A stretch of 64,000 nt of DNA from Bacteroidales bacterium (GCA_028704385.1 JAQVLA010000006.1:1-64000); one strand, 5' to 3'; positions 24,571-33,668 are shown, counted from the stretch's first letter. Notes: a model not told the origin generated them from the letters alone. Numbers and translations are program-made.

Positions 24571-26049
24571 TTATAATTCTTTGCGCAGACGGGCAACAGG
24601 AATATTCAGTTGTTCGCGATATTTGGCAACAGTACGGCGTGCAATATTGTAACCCTTTTCTTTTAAAATAGTTGTAAGTTGCTCATCCGTAACCGGTTTC
24701 GACTTGTTCTCGGCATCAATACAATCGCTGAGAATTTTCTTTATCTCCCGGGTCGAAACCTCTTCACCCTCCTCATTTTGCATTGACTCGCTGAAGAAAC
24801 TCTTTAAAAGAAAAGTGCCAAAAGGCGTTTGAACATACTTGGAATTGGCAACCCGTGAAATCGTTGAGATATCCAGATTTACTATTTCTGCTATATCCTT
24901 CAGTATCATCGGCCTGAGCTTGGTCTCATCTCCGGTGAGGAAATAATCATACTGATAATTCATGATGGCGTGCATGGTAACATATAAGGTGTTTTGCCGC
25001 TGTTTGATGGCATCAATGAACCACCTGGCCGAATCAATTTTTTGCTTCACGAAAATTACAGCATCCTTATTGCTCTTGCTTTTTTTATTCCCTGAATAGG
25101 TTTCAAGCATTTCGGCATAAACCTTGCTAACCCTTAGTTCTGGCGTATTACGGCTGCTAAGCGACAACTCAAGTTCGCCGTCATTATTAAAAATAATGAA
25201 ATCCGGCATCACATACTGACTCGTACGTCCGGCATCGCTCATTGAATTGCCCGGTTTTGGATTCAGCTTTAAAATTTCAGTTAAAGCATCTTTAAGTTCC
25301 TCCTCAGTGATTTCGGCTCTTTTCAGAATTTTCTCATAATGCTTTTTCGTAAATTCGTTGAAAAAACGATCCACTATCATTATGGCCAGCCTGAAATCCT
25401 TTTCTGGTTCTTCCTCCTGCAACCTAAAGAGTTGTATGAGCAAACATTCCTGCAAATTTCGTGCACCTACACCCGGAGGGTCAAAATCCTGTATCACCTT
25501 TAAAACTTCTAGCAATTCTTTTCTGTTCGTTTTGATGTTGAGCGCAAAAAGTAAATCATCGGCCAAAGCATCCAGCGGACGATTTAAATAACCTGCATCA
25601 TCGAGATTACCAATGATATAATTGCCAATCGTGTGCTCTCTTTCATCCAGTTTACGATAGCCAAGTTGTTGAAGTAAAAAATCCTGAAAGCTTTGGTGGC
25701 TCGAAAAAGGCACCTCATAACGGTCGTCATCCGGGCTGGAATTATTAGCTGCTAATTTGTATGTCGCGATATCGTCATCATCCAGGTAATCATCAAAATC
25801 AAACTCATCATCCGTTGAATCATATTCTTCTTCCCCGTCGAAATCGTCCGAAGCATCATCCTCAAAATCATCAAGCGTTTCTTCCTGATCTTGCTCACCC
25901 TCTTCTATTTCGAGCGCAGGATTTTCTTCAATTTCCTGCTTGATACGCTGTTCCAGTGCTACAGAAGGAATCTGCAAAAGTTTCATCAGCAAAATTTGCT
26001 GAGGCGAAAGCTTTTGAAGTAATTTTTGTTGTAGCCGCTGGTTTAACAT
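24571..26049 (-). CDS. rpoN: RNA polymerase sigma-54 factor
   Basis: A 492-aa RpoN. Region I is a Gln/Leu-rich N-terminus (LNQRLQQKLLQKLSPQQILLMKLLQIP). It is followed by a long acidic region II (about residues 55-95, dominated by Asp and Glu), the core-binding region, an HTH (KDIAEIVNLDISTISRVANSKYVQTPFG) and the RpoN box ARRTVAKYRE (about 470-479). It directs transcription from -24/-12 promoters and needs AAA+ activators, none of which are in this window. A six-helix membrane protein gene follows with a 3-base gap. The -7 region candidate upstream (CGAAAGTA on plus, near 26103) is one mismatch from consensus. Confidence 0.95.
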   Translation of the reverse strand: MLNQRLQQKLLQKLSPQQILLMKLLQIPSVALEQRIKQEIEENPALEIEEGEQDQEETLDDFEDDASDDFDGEEEYDSTDDEFDFDDYLDDDDIATYKLAANNSSPDDDRYEVPFSSHQSFQDFLLQQLGYRKLDEREHTIGNYIIGNLDDAGYLNRPLDALADDLLFALNIKTNRKELLEVLKVIQDFDPPGVGARNLQECLLIQLFRLQEEEPEKDFRLAIMIVDRFFNEFTKKHYEKILKRAEITEEELKDALTEILKLNPKPGNSMSDAGRTSQYVMPDFIIFNNDGELELSLSSRNTPELRVSKVYAEMLETYSGNKKSKSNKDAVIFVKQKIDSARWFIDAIKQRQNTLYVTMHAIMNYQYDYFLTGDETKLRPMILKDIAEIVNLDISTISRVANSKYVQTPFGTFLLKSFFSESMQNEEGEEVSTREIKKILSDCIDAENKSKPVTDEQLTTILKEKGYNIARRTVAKYREQLNIPVARLRKEL

Positions 26050-26411
26050 AATCTTTGGTTCAAGGCAGTTGCATCACTTCGAAGCAATCTGCTATTCATT
26101 TGCGAAAGTAAGACAAAAATAAAAATTGCTGCCTATTAATCCCCATTGATTCTTGGTGATTTTTTGCTTAAGAAGAAAGAAATCTGATATCATGGTTGGT
26201 CGAATTCGCATTAATATCAGAATATCAATACGTTGAATGAAGTTGTAAAATGATCTTACAGATCGTTCAACTCAAACAACATTTGTTTACACAATAAATC
26301 AACGCTGAAAAATACCTTTTATGAATTTCTCCAGATTATGCTATAGTCTTTTATATCAGCAGTTAACAATACCATAACACAAAAAGGATCAAATCTGTAA
26401 GATCAAATTTA
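26050..26411. other. Intergenic region with a 13-bp inverted repeat flanking 129 bp
   Basis: No gene is visible between the rpoN start and the 3' end of the glycyl-radical enzyme gene. TGATCTTACAGAT (26251-26263) is repeated in exact inverse orientation as ATCTGTAAGATCA (26393-26405), enclosing 129 bases of AT-rich, non-coding sequence. This could be a miniature inverted-repeat element or two separated binding sites. No target-site duplication is evident. Confidence 0.5.
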
Positions 26412-28769
26412 TCAGCAAGCATTATGAGCAGTACGGGCAATGATCTCATTTTGCAGATCTGTTCCGAGATCATTAAAATAATCAGAATAACCTGCTACAC
26501 GAACAATCAGGTCACGGTATTGCTCCGGATTTTTTTGTGCATCTCGCAAGGTATGGGCATCCACCACATTAAATTGAATATGATGTCCGTCAAGACGGAA
26601 ATACGTACGAATAAGTTGTACAAGTTTTTGACAGGCCTCATCGCTATCAAAAAAGGCCGGCAAAAACTTTTGATTCAATAAAGTGCCCCCTGTTCGCACA
26701 TGATCCAGTTTTCCGGCTGATTGCAAAACAGCAACAGGGCCCTTTACATCAGCTCCCTGCACAGGACTGATTCCTTCGCTAAGTGGTTGATGTGCCAATC
26801 TGCCATCAGGCATGGCTCCCGTTACGCTACCAAAGTAAACATGCGAAGTAGTCGGAAGCAGGTTGATCCTGAAAAAACCTTTGCGATGATTAGCCCGACC
26901 GTCAACCAGACTAAAAAAATCCTCAAATACCCGAAGTGCCTGCTGGTCTGCATCTTTATCATTGTTGCCCCATTTCGGACTTTCATACACCAGCTTCGCC
27001 CTTAGTTCTTCAAATCCTACAAAATCATTACGGATTGCGGTGACTAACTGCTCCGGAGAAATCTGGTGGAAATCATAAACCCATTTCTTGATTGCAGCCA
27101 GGTTATCCGTAATGCTTCCCAAGCCAACACCCTGTATATAAGAGGTGTTATAACGAGCTCCTCCGGCATTATAGTCTTCCGCATTTTGAACACAATCTTC
27201 AATAAATAAGGACAAAAAAGGCACTGGCATGTATTTAGCAAACAGTGCTTCTATCTTAAGGTTTCCGTCCATTTTGATGTTAATAAACCATGCTAATTGC
27301 CGGACAAATTGCTGATAAAATACCTCAAAGCTGTCACAAGCTTCAAGTGGCAGGGTTTCGGGCCCCAGTTGTTGCTTGCTTTGTGGATCAAAACCTCCGT
27401 AAATGGCTAGTTCCAGAACTTTTGTGAGGTTAAAATAACCTGATAAGGTATAAGCTTCTGTTCCAAAAGCACCCGTTTCAACACAACCACTCGCTCCGCC
27501 ATTGCGGGCATCTTCGATTGTTTTACCCTGTCTGAGTAATTGCTGAATAATGGCATCGGTATTAAAAAAAGAAGGTTGTCCAAAACCCGTCTTTACAATT
27601 TGTAATGCTCTTTTTACAAAACGATCAGGATTTTTCTTGCTGATTTGCACCATAGAACTCGGCTGCAGGAGGCGCATCTCTTCGATCACATCCAGGATCA
27701 GATAGCTAAGATCATTTACTGCATCAAAACCTTTTTCAGTCAACCCTCCTATATTAATCAGTGCAAAATCGGTGTAAGTATTGCTCTCCAAAGCCGTAAC
27801 ACCTACTTTTGGTGGAGCAGGGTGATTGTTGAACTTGATCCAAAAGGCCTGAAGCAACTCTTTTGCCCGATCACGACTCAAAGTTCCGGCGGCCAATTCT
27901 TGCTGATAAAAGGGCCAGAGATGTTGGTCTAATCTCCCGGGATTGAAAGAATCCCATGGATTTAGTTCTGAAATAATACCCACATGAATAAACCAATAAT
28001 GCTGTAGCATCTCGTGAAATGTTTGAGGAGCAAAAGCCGGAACCCGTTTGCAAACCCCAATCATTTCCTCAAGTTCAGTTTTTCGTATTGGATCAGTAGC
28101 GTGATGTAATTGAATTTCCAGTGCTTCAACATGACGTTTGGCATAGGCAATCATTGCCTCAGCTGTCAGCTGCATGGCTTCCAGTTCTTCCCATTGGGAC
28201 TGGTCAAATCCTTTTGAAGCGTTGCTCTGTTTTACTTGCTTAATTTCTTCGATCACATCAAGCAGCCCCATTTTAAACAATCTTTTTCCGGCTACCGTAT
28301 GCCCCGGAGCACGCTGCTCCTGAAACTCAGTAAAAACACCTGCCTGATAAGCCCTGATCCAGTTATCCGACATGGATGCAAAAAGCTTGTCGCGCTGTGT
28401 TTGGCCTTTCCAAAATGGAATTATTTTGTTCTTGTAGATTTCAAAAGTGGCTTGGTCAACCTTAAAACTCACCTTTTCGCGTTTGTCTAAAATATGCAGG
28501 TCATCAAGGCTGTGTAAAGAGATTTCGGGATACGTAGGTGTAGCTTTCGGAGCCGGACCACGCTCTCCCACAATAATTTCCAATTCATGGATATAAATCT
28601 CTTTGTGCATAAGCAAATGCCGAAATGCCTCTGCCCGCCGGAGCGCAACAGATGACTGATTTACAGCATATTTCTGATAATATTCGGTGATCAGCAAAGC
28701 ACGTTCTGACGAAATAACCGGAATAGCATCAAGGCTTATTTTTCTCAGGTTTTGAATGCGTTTGTTCAT
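26412..28769 (-). CDS. hypD: Glycyl-radical dehydratase, trans-4-hydroxy-L-proline dehydratase-like (HypD)
   Basis: A 785-aa glycyl-radical enzyme. The active-site motif is GGASGCVETGAFGTEAY with the thiyl cysteine near residue 428 and the base Glu two residues later. The glycyl-radical loop is VRVAGYSDYF (Gly near 758). The conserved N-terminal features LIVGERG-type, TYPEISLHSLDDL and FTEFQEQRAPGHTV closely follow clostridial HypD, which dehydrates trans-4-hydroxy-L-proline to pyrroline-5-carboxylate. Length matches (about 789 aa). The activase gene lies 11 bases upstream in the same operon. The usual partner pyrroline-5-carboxylate reductase (proC) is not nearby. The enzyme is destroyed by oxygen when active, so it implies anaerobic growth. 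A different diol or hydroxy-amino-acid substrate remains possible. Confidence 0.82.
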   Translation of the reverse strand: MNKRIQNLRKISLDAIPVISSERALLITEYYQKYAVNQSSVALRRAEAFRHLLMHKEIYIHELEIIVGERGPAPKATPTYPEISLHSLDDLHILDKREKVSFKVDQATFEIYKNKIIPFWKGQTQRDKLFASMSDNWIRAYQAGVFTEFQEQRAPGHTVAGKRLFKMGLLDVIEEIKQVKQSNASKGFDQSQWEELEAMQLTAEAMIAYAKRHVEALEIQLHHATDPIRKTELEEMIGVCKRVPAFAPQTFHEMLQHYWFIHVGIISELNPWDSFNPGRLDQHLWPFYQQELAAGTLSRDRAKELLQAFWIKFNNHPAPPKVGVTALESNTYTDFALINIGGLTEKGFDAVNDLSYLILDVIEEMRLLQPSSMVQISKKNPDRFVKRALQIVKTGFGQPSFFNTDAIIQQLLRQGKTIEDARNGGASGCVETGAFGTEAYTLSGYFNLTKVLELAIYGGFDPQSKQQLGPETLPLEACDSFEVFYQQFVRQLAWFINIKMDGNLKIEALFAKYMPVPFLSLFIEDCVQNAEDYNAGGARYNTSYIQGVGLGSITDNLAAIKKWVYDFHQISPEQLVTAIRNDFVGFEELRAKLVYESPKWGNNDKDADQQALRVFEDFFSLVDGRANHRKGFFRINLLPTTSHVYFGSVTGAMPDGRLAHQPLSEGISPVQGADVKGPVAVLQSAGKLDHVRTGGTLLNQKFLPAFFDSDEACQKLVQLIRTYFRLDGHHIQFNVVDAHTLRDAQKNPEQYRDLIVRVAGYSDYFNDLGTDLQNEIIARTAHNAC

Positions 28770-28780
28770 GCAATTTGGTT

Positions 28781-29575
28781 TTACGCTCCAATAGTTACCA
28801 TAGGAGCCAGGTCATTGAAAAATGTTTTGATTTGTTGTTGTTTTTCGACTGAATAATTTGGCATTTGCTTTAGCTTGTAGGTTAAGCCAAGCCTGCTGTA
28901 TTTGTTGCAAGCCGTTTGATGATAAGGCAAAAGATCGATTCGCTGAATCGCTCCAGTGTGAATTAATAAAGTTCTTATGGCTTCCAGGTTTTGGGGTGTA
29001 TCTGTGATATCATCAATCAAGGGGATCCGAATGATCACCTCTGTTTTTTGACGCATCAACCATTTAAAATTTTCTAAAATCAAACGGTTTGATTTGCCTG
29101 TAAATTTCTTATGCTGTGCATCTTCCATAATCTTCAAGTCGAAAAGCACAAGATCTGTTTTGGTCATAACCTCCTGAAACTCTGATTCAGGGGCATAACC
29201 TGAAGTATCCACTGCGGTGTGAATGTCGAGTTGATGGGCAGCTTCGAGCAGGGCGATCACAAAATCTGCCTGCATCAGAGGTTCGCCGCCGCTTAGCGTG
29301 ATTCCTCCGCCAGATACTTCATAAAAAACCCTGTCGGCTTCTGCTTTGCTAATCGCTTGATTTAACGTAATAATTTCTCCAACTTGTTTGATACAAGGCA
29401 CTGAAGACTGACCCATTTTGTGTGTGCCGGCTACCTTCTGAATACCAGGATGAAACCCCTCCGGATTATGACACCAGACACAACGCAAAGGACAGGCTTT
29501 AAAGAAAAAAGTCGTACGGATTCCGGGGCCGTCATGTACCGAAAAACTTCGGATGTCAAATATTATGGCTTTCAT
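28781..29575 (-). CDS. hypE: Glycyl-radical enzyme activating protein (radical SAM), HypE-like
   Basis: A 264-aa radical-SAM protein. The cluster motif is CPLRCVWC (CxxxCxxC) in TTFFFKACPLRCVWCHNPEG, and the SAM-binding GGE motif is in ITLSGGEPLMQ. It installs the glycyl radical on the adjacent dehydratase. The region between these motifs is short and holds a single Cys, so the eight-cysteine ferredoxin insert found in many activases is missing. The start at MKAIIFDIRSFSVHDGPGIRT matches the family; an upstream in-frame ATG would add 18 residues without homology. About 200 bases upstream are non-coding. Confidence 0.85.
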   Translation of the reverse strand: MKAIIFDIRSFSVHDGPGIRTTFFFKACPLRCVWCHNPEGFHPGIQKVAGTHKMGQSSVPCIKQVGEIITLNQAISKAEADRVFYEVSGGGITLSGGEPLMQADFVIALLEAAHQLDIHTAVDTSGYAPESEFQEVMTKTDLVLFDLKIMEDAQHKKFTGKSNRLILENFKWLMRQKTEVIIRIPLIDDITDTPQNLEAIRTLLIHTGAIQRIDLLPYHQTACNKYSRLGLTYKLKQMPNYSVEKQQQIKTFFNDLAPMVTIGA

Positions 29576-29777
29576 GAAATGCTGATTGATAAATTGTTGA
29601 GTTATTTGGCTATACCCAAACATCAACATAACCAGCAGGCAAAGAGACCTTTGCCATTGTTGTGATAGAGATCAGTTTTTACAAAACCGCACATGATCAA
29701 CAGATTCAATCAGTTAGAAGAGCGAAGGTATGAAAAAAAAGAACTTAAAACAGATCCTTTTCCAATAAAATCAAAAT

Positions 29778-30182
29778 CTATTTCGATTTCGTAAAAACAG
29801 TAATTATCTCTCCCAGCGGAGTATCTGATGTAATTGTGATAGCCCCGTCCTTGTAGGTTCCCAGCTCATGCATTAGCGGGTCATTTTCAAAACTATAACT
29901 GATCACACCATCCTCGGCGAGCATCCAACTGGCACGATGTGTGTTATTATTATCAATAATGCTTAAGGTGCTGTCGCTGGTAAACTTCAAAATGGTTTTC
30001 TTTTCACGTTCAGCCACCTGATTTAATGTTCCCGGATCCGTTTTCTGCTCATCAAAATCTACCTTTACATCTGTGACTTTCCAGGTTCCAACCAGTTTTG
30101 ATTCAGGAGATGAAGAACACGACAGCAAGACAACCAGAAACATAGCTGCCACATACCGGCCAATCAGTTTGATCATTTTCAT
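29778..30182 (-). CDS. Lipocalin-like lipoprotein
   Basis: A 134-aa predicted lipoprotein with signal MKMIKLIGRYVAAMFLVVLLSC; the lipobox cysteine follows VVLLS. The mature part starts SKLVGTWKVTDVKVDF, the G-x-W motif of small lipocalin-like domains, and is all beta-strand. It probably sits in the outer or inner membrane and binds a small hydrophobic ligand or has a structural role; no partner is indicated. An in-frame ATG 21 bases upstream (30203) is possible, but the chosen start gives the better signal peptide. It is divergent from the efflux operon. Confidence 0.7.
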   Translation of the reverse strand: MKMIKLIGRYVAAMFLVVLLSCSSSPESKLVGTWKVTDVKVDFDEQKTDPGTLNQVAEREKKTILKFTSDSTLSIIDNNNTHRASWMLAEDGVISYSFENDPLMHELGTYKDGAITITSDTPLGEIITVFTKSK

Positions 30183-30247
30183 ATTGAATAAGTTTAATGC
30201 CAAATCGAGGTTTAAAACCTGTCCTGCACCCTAACAGAACAGTATTG

Positions 30248-30255
30248 CAAAAGTA
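30248..30255 (-). promoter_or_regulatory. -7 box of the lipocalin-like gene
   Basis: On the minus strand this reads TACTTTTG, an exact TAnnTTTG match, located upstream of the lipoprotein ATG. A -33 element was not found at normal spacing. Confidence 0.45.
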
Positions 30256-30346
30256 AGACAAAGACAAATAATATCAGCAGATTGTTAACAAACAATGTGT
30301 TTTATCCGTGAAAATTCAGCCTCAAATCCGACAGACAAAAAAAAAC

Positions 30347-30376
30347 TTGACAAAATTAAAATTTGTATTATTTTTG
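30347..30376 (+). promoter_or_regulatory. Promoter of the TetR-efflux operon
   Basis: TTG at 30347-30349 is followed after 19 bases by TATTTTTG (30369-30376), a full Bacteroidota -33/-7 promoter. Predicted transcription start is around 30381-30383, inside the twin palindromes just downstream. Confidence 0.65.
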
Positions 30377-30379
30377 CCA

Positions 30380-30406
30380 AATGGTTTAACCATTTAGTTA
30401 AACTAA
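30380..30406. promoter_or_regulatory. Twin palindromic operator for the TetR regulator
   Basis: Two adjoining palindromes, AATGGTTTAACCATT (30380-30394) and TTAGTTAAACTAA (30394-30406), have centres 13 bases apart. Together they also contain GTTTAAC and GTTAAAC as inverted half-sites. They overlap the predicted transcription start and lie 13 bases before the tetR ATG, the classic place for autorepression. Confidence 0.6.
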
Positions 30407-30418
30407 TAAGTTAATAAT

Positions 30419-31021
30419 ATGACTACCGAAGAGAATATCATCAACGCTGCCAAAGAAGTATTTGTACGTAAAGGATTTCAGGGTGCTAAAATGCAGGAAA
30501 TTGCCAACGAAGCCGGAATCAATAAAGCCTTATTGCACTATTATTTCAGATCGAAAGAAAAGCTTTTTGAGCAGATTTTTTCCGGAGCTTTTCAACAACT
30601 TATTCCGGCTTTATCAAAAAAACTGGATGAAATAACGGATATTGAATCATTCATTCGGTTTTTTGTGCCATTTTATGTTGATTTCATTCAAAAAAACCCA
30701 CATCTTCCACAATTTGTCCTGCACGAACTTAGCCAAAACCCCGATCGGATCAGGAGCCTTGCCGCAAATCAGGGTTTCCCACTTTCCAAATTATCGGTTA
30801 TGATAGACCGGGCTGTTGCTGAAAAAAAAATCCGTCCTATTGAAACACACAGCCTGGTAATTAATATCCTGGGGCTGATTATTTTCCCCATTATTGCCAG
30901 GCCTATGATCGAAGGTGTGATTTTTAATCAGAATACCAAAAGCTATCAAAACTTCATGGCAAAAAGATCAGATGAAGTCGTCGAAACCATCTTAAATTCA
31001 ATAAAACCTCAATCGAATTGA
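30419..31021 (+). CDS. TetR/AcrR family transcriptional regulator
   Basis: A 200-aa repressor with the N-terminal HTH (TTEENIINAAKEVFVRKGFQGAKMQEIANEAGINKALLHYYFRSKEKLFEQIF, residues 2-54) and a helical ligand-binding domain. It leads an efflux operon and is preceded by a promoter overlapped by twin palindromes, so it most likely represses its own operon and is relieved by an exported compound. Its position corresponds to CecR (YbiH), which heads ybhGFSR in E. coli. Its stop codon nearly abuts the TolC-family start. Confidence 0.92.
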   Translation: MTTEENIINAAKEVFVRKGFQGAKMQEIANEAGINKALLHYYFRSKEKLFEQIFSGAFQQLIPALSKKLDEITDIESFIRFFVPFYVDFIQKNPHLPQFVLHELSQNPDRIRSLAANQGFPLSKLSVMIDRAVAEKKIRPIETHSLVINILGLIIFPIIARPMIEGVIFNQNTKSYQNFMAKRSDEVVETILNSIKPQSN

Positions 31022-31023
31022 CG

Positions 31024-32316
31024 ATGAAAAAAACAGTATTTTCAGTTATCCTAATCCTTTTGGTAAGTGTAATAAATGCACAAAATCCAGTTCGATTTTA
31101 TTCCCTCGAAACTGTTGTTGATTCCGCATTAAAGCATTATGCCATCAACGGACAAGCTGCAATTCACGGTGAAATTTTTGATTTACAATCATCAAAAATC
31201 AACGCCGAATGGAAACCTCAGTTGATACTCAACGGAAAGGCAAGTTATCAGTCAGATGTCACCAGGGTCGAAATTCCAATTCCAGGTTTTAACGCACCCG
31301 AGATTGCCAAGGACTGGTACCAAATTAACCTTGATATTACGCAAACCATCTATGATGGTGGAATGAGCAAACAAAGGAAAGCCATAGAAGAAGCTGCAAT
31401 GGCTCTGGCACTTAAAAATATTGATCAGCAGCGTTATCATTTCCGTCAGCAGATTCACAACCTATACTATCAAGCTTTACTTTACGAGCAACAAATCAAA
31501 GTACAGCAGAGTGCAGTAAACTGCCTTGATACCTTGATCGAAGAAATGAATTCAGTATTAATGACAGGGATGATCTTACAGTCAGAACTTAACACACTAA
31601 AGGTTGAAAAATTGAAACTTTTGCAACAAAAAACTGCTGGTGAAGCAGGGAGAAAATCGGCATTGGCCATGTTGGCCACCTATTCCGGTTTACCCATCGC
31701 CGCTGCCGACAGCCTGATGGTTCCTGATCAAGACATCCGGGAGCTCACCATACTCAATCACCGTCCTGAGTTGGAAGCCTTCTCACTTCAGCAAGAACAA
31801 CTCCAACAACAGGAATCATTGAGCAAATCGACTAGAAATCCTGTGATTCAAGCCTTTGGACAGGCTGGATACGGCAGGCCGGGCTTTAATATGCTGGAAG
31901 ATGATTTTACACCCTATGCTATGGCAGGCATTCGATTCCATTATCGCCTTTTCGACTGGAACAGCAATCAAAAAGAACGCAAAATTATTCGGCTCAATGC
32001 CCAAAATCTTGAACTTGCCAAGCAGGACTTTAAACAAAATATCTCAGCTGCTGCACATGCCAAGCTGGAGGAGATAAAACAATACCAAATACTAATTGAA
32101 CAGGGTGATACTATCATCTTACTTCAACAGGAGATTTTACAAACCAGCGAAAGCAAGCTTAAAAATGGAACAATTACTTCAGCAAATTATGTAACAGAGC
32201 TGGAAAAATACCAACAAAGCCAGCTCATTCAGCACAACAACAAACTACAACTACAATTGGCAATTGATACCTTCAACTTTATAACCGGAAATATTCAATC
32301 AAATGAAGCACTTTAA
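31024..32316 (+). CDS. TolC family outer-membrane efflux protein
   Basis: A 430-aa outer-membrane factor with a signal peptide (residues 1-19, ...VSVINAQ) and two long coiled-coil hairpins typical of TolC. An earlier TTG codon (31018) overlaps the tetR stop, but the ATG two bases after that stop, giving MKKTVFSVILIL, is the better start. It forms the outer-membrane channel for the HlyD-ABC exporter encoded downstream. The 3' end overlaps the HlyD-type gene by 14 bases, so expression is coupled. Confidence 0.9.
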   Translation: MKKTVFSVILILLVSVINAQNPVRFYSLETVVDSALKHYAINGQAAIHGEIFDLQSSKINAEWKPQLILNGKASYQSDVTRVEIPIPGFNAPEIAKDWYQINLDITQTIYDGGMSKQRKAIEEAAMALALKNIDQQRYHFRQQIHNLYYQALLYEQQIKVQQSAVNCLDTLIEEMNSVLMTGMILQSELNTLKVEKLKLLQQKTAGEAGRKSALAMLATYSGLPIAAADSLMVPDQDIRELTILNHRPELEAFSLQQEQLQQQESLSKSTRNPVIQAFGQAGYGRPGFNMLEDDFTPYAMAGIRFHYRLFDWNSNQKERKIIRLNAQNLELAKQDFKQNISAAAHAKLEEIKQYQILIEQGDTIILLQQEILQTSESKLKNGTITSANYVTELEKYQQSQLIQHNNKLQLQLAIDTFNFITGNIQSNEAL

Positions 32317-33193
32317 AATTTATCTTTGGGTCTTAACACTAAGTGTTTTAAGCTCGTGCAAAACAAATAGTAAAAAAGCTGATGCATATGGCAACTTTGA
32401 AGCTGTGGAGACTGTTGTTTCAGCTGAAACAGCTGGCAAGATCATGAAACTTGAGGTGGAAGAAGGCAAACTTTATGAAAAAGATATGTCAGTAGGTTTG
32501 ATTGATACCACAGCTTTCTGGCTTCAAAAAGAACAAATGCAAAGTCAGAAAGAAGCCATACGAAGCAAACTCACCAACCTGAAAGCTCAACTAAAAGTAC
32601 TGGATCAGCAACTCAAAAATACCCAGGCCGACCAAACCAGGATTCATCAGCTTTTCGAAAAAAATGCGGCTACTTCCAAGCAAAAAGACGACATTGATGG
32701 TGCTGTTGACCTGATCAAAGCACAGCAGCAAGCCCTTGTTGCACAATTCGATGGCATTGAAAAAGAAACACAAGTTGTTGATGCCCAAATTGCCCTGCTT
32801 AACGACAATATCCGGAAGGCAAAAATTACCCAACCCATCACCGGTACAGTATTAGCCAAATATGCTGAAATTGGTGAAATTGCCGCACCAGGCAAACCAC
32901 TTTACAAAACTGCTGATCTGCATCAATTAGAGCTGAAAGCCTATATCACCGGCAATCAACTTGCCGACTTTGTTTTGGGAAAGCAGGTAAACGTGCTCAT
33001 TGATGCCACCAGCGAAACCATTGAATTACAGGGAATCATCAGCTGGATAGCTTCATCAGCAGAGTTCACACCCAAAACCATACAAACCAAAGAAGAGCGT
33101 ACCGACCTTGTTTATGCAATAAAGGTAAGGGTTGGTAACGATGGCAGGCTGAAAATCGGAATGCCGGGCGAAGTTCATTTAATCAATCACTAA
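32303..33193 (+). CDS. HlyD/RND-type membrane fusion lipoprotein (YbhG-like)
   Basis: A 296-aa periplasmic adaptor anchored as a lipoprotein (MKHFKIYLWVLTLSVLSSC, lipobox LSSC). A biotinyl-lipoyl-like half-motif follows (ETAGKIMKLEVEEGKLYEKD, about 45-64), then a long coiled-coil hairpin (about 75-170) and the second half (ITQPITGTVLAKYAEIGEIAAPG). It links the ABC permeases to the TolC channel. It corresponds to YbhG of the E. coli YbhGFSR drug exporter. Confidence 0.9.
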   Translation: MKHFKIYLWVLTLSVLSSCKTNSKKADAYGNFEAVETVVSAETAGKIMKLEVEEGKLYEKDMSVGLIDTTAFWLQKEQMQSQKEAIRSKLTNLKAQLKVLDQQLKNTQADQTRIHQLFEKNAATSKQKDDIDGAVDLIKAQQQALVAQFDGIEKETQVVDAQIALLNDNIRKAKITQPITGTVLAKYAEIGEIAAPGKPLYKTADLHQLELKAYITGNQLADFVLGKQVNVLIDATSETIELQGIISWIASSAEFTPKTIQTKEERTDLVYAIKVRVGNDGRLKIGMPGEVHLINH

Positions 33194-33205
33194 TTTTATT
33201 ATCCT

Positions 33206-33661
33206 ATGAAAAACAGATTCTTATGCGTTATTCTAACTGCACTTTTTAGTATTTCTGTCCTCAGCCTTACGGCCCAAAACAAAGCCGATCGGGTGCTGGG
33301 CAAGTGGCTCAACGAAGATGGCGATGCCCATGTGGAAATTACCAAATCAGGCGAAACATTCTCAGGCAGGCTTGTATGGCTCAAATTTCCTATTGACGAT
33401 GAAACAGGCAAACCCAAGCTAGACAAAAAAAATCCTGATGATGCTTTAAAAACCCGTCCTGTCATGGGCTTAGAGATGCTTTCAGGATTCACTTACGACA
33501 GCGATGATGATGAATGGAACGACGGAAATATTTACGATCCCAAATCAGGCAAAACCTACAGCTGTTATATGGCTTTTGATAAAGATGGAAAGCTGAAAAT
33601 CAGAGGTTACATTGGTATTTCGCTCATTGGCAGGACAACCTATTGGACAGCCGTAAAATGA
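33206..33661 (+). CDS. DUF2147 periplasmic protein
   Basis: A 151-aa protein with a signal peptide (residues 1-22, ...VLSLTAQN) and a single DUF2147 domain (KADRVLGKWLNEDGDAHVEI...FSGRLVWLKFPID...GLEMLSGFTYD...GKTYSCYMAF...LKIRGYIGISLIGRTTYWTAVK). The family is a small periplasmic beta-barrel found across Bacteroidota and Proteobacteria; its role is not established. Its place inside an efflux operon, 12 bases after the adaptor gene and seven before the first ATPase gene, suggests a helper or ligand-related function here. Confidence 0.88.
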   Translation: MKNRFLCVILTALFSISVLSLTAQNKADRVLGKWLNEDGDAHVEITKSGETFSGRLVWLKFPIDDETGKPKLDKKNPDDALKTRPVMGLEMLSGFTYDSDDDEWNDGNIYDPKSGKTYSCYMAFDKDGKLKIRGYIGISLIGRTTYWTAVK

Positions 33662-33668
33662 CCACCTC

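Noticed and set aside
26050-26411. Sigma-54 promoter near rpoN
   Set aside because: I looked for TGGC-N8-TTGC-like -24/-12 elements and saw none with correct spacing.
31018-31023. TTG start of the TolC gene overlapping the tetR stop
   Set aside because: It would allow stop-start coupling, but the ATG two bases after the stop gives the better signal peptide.
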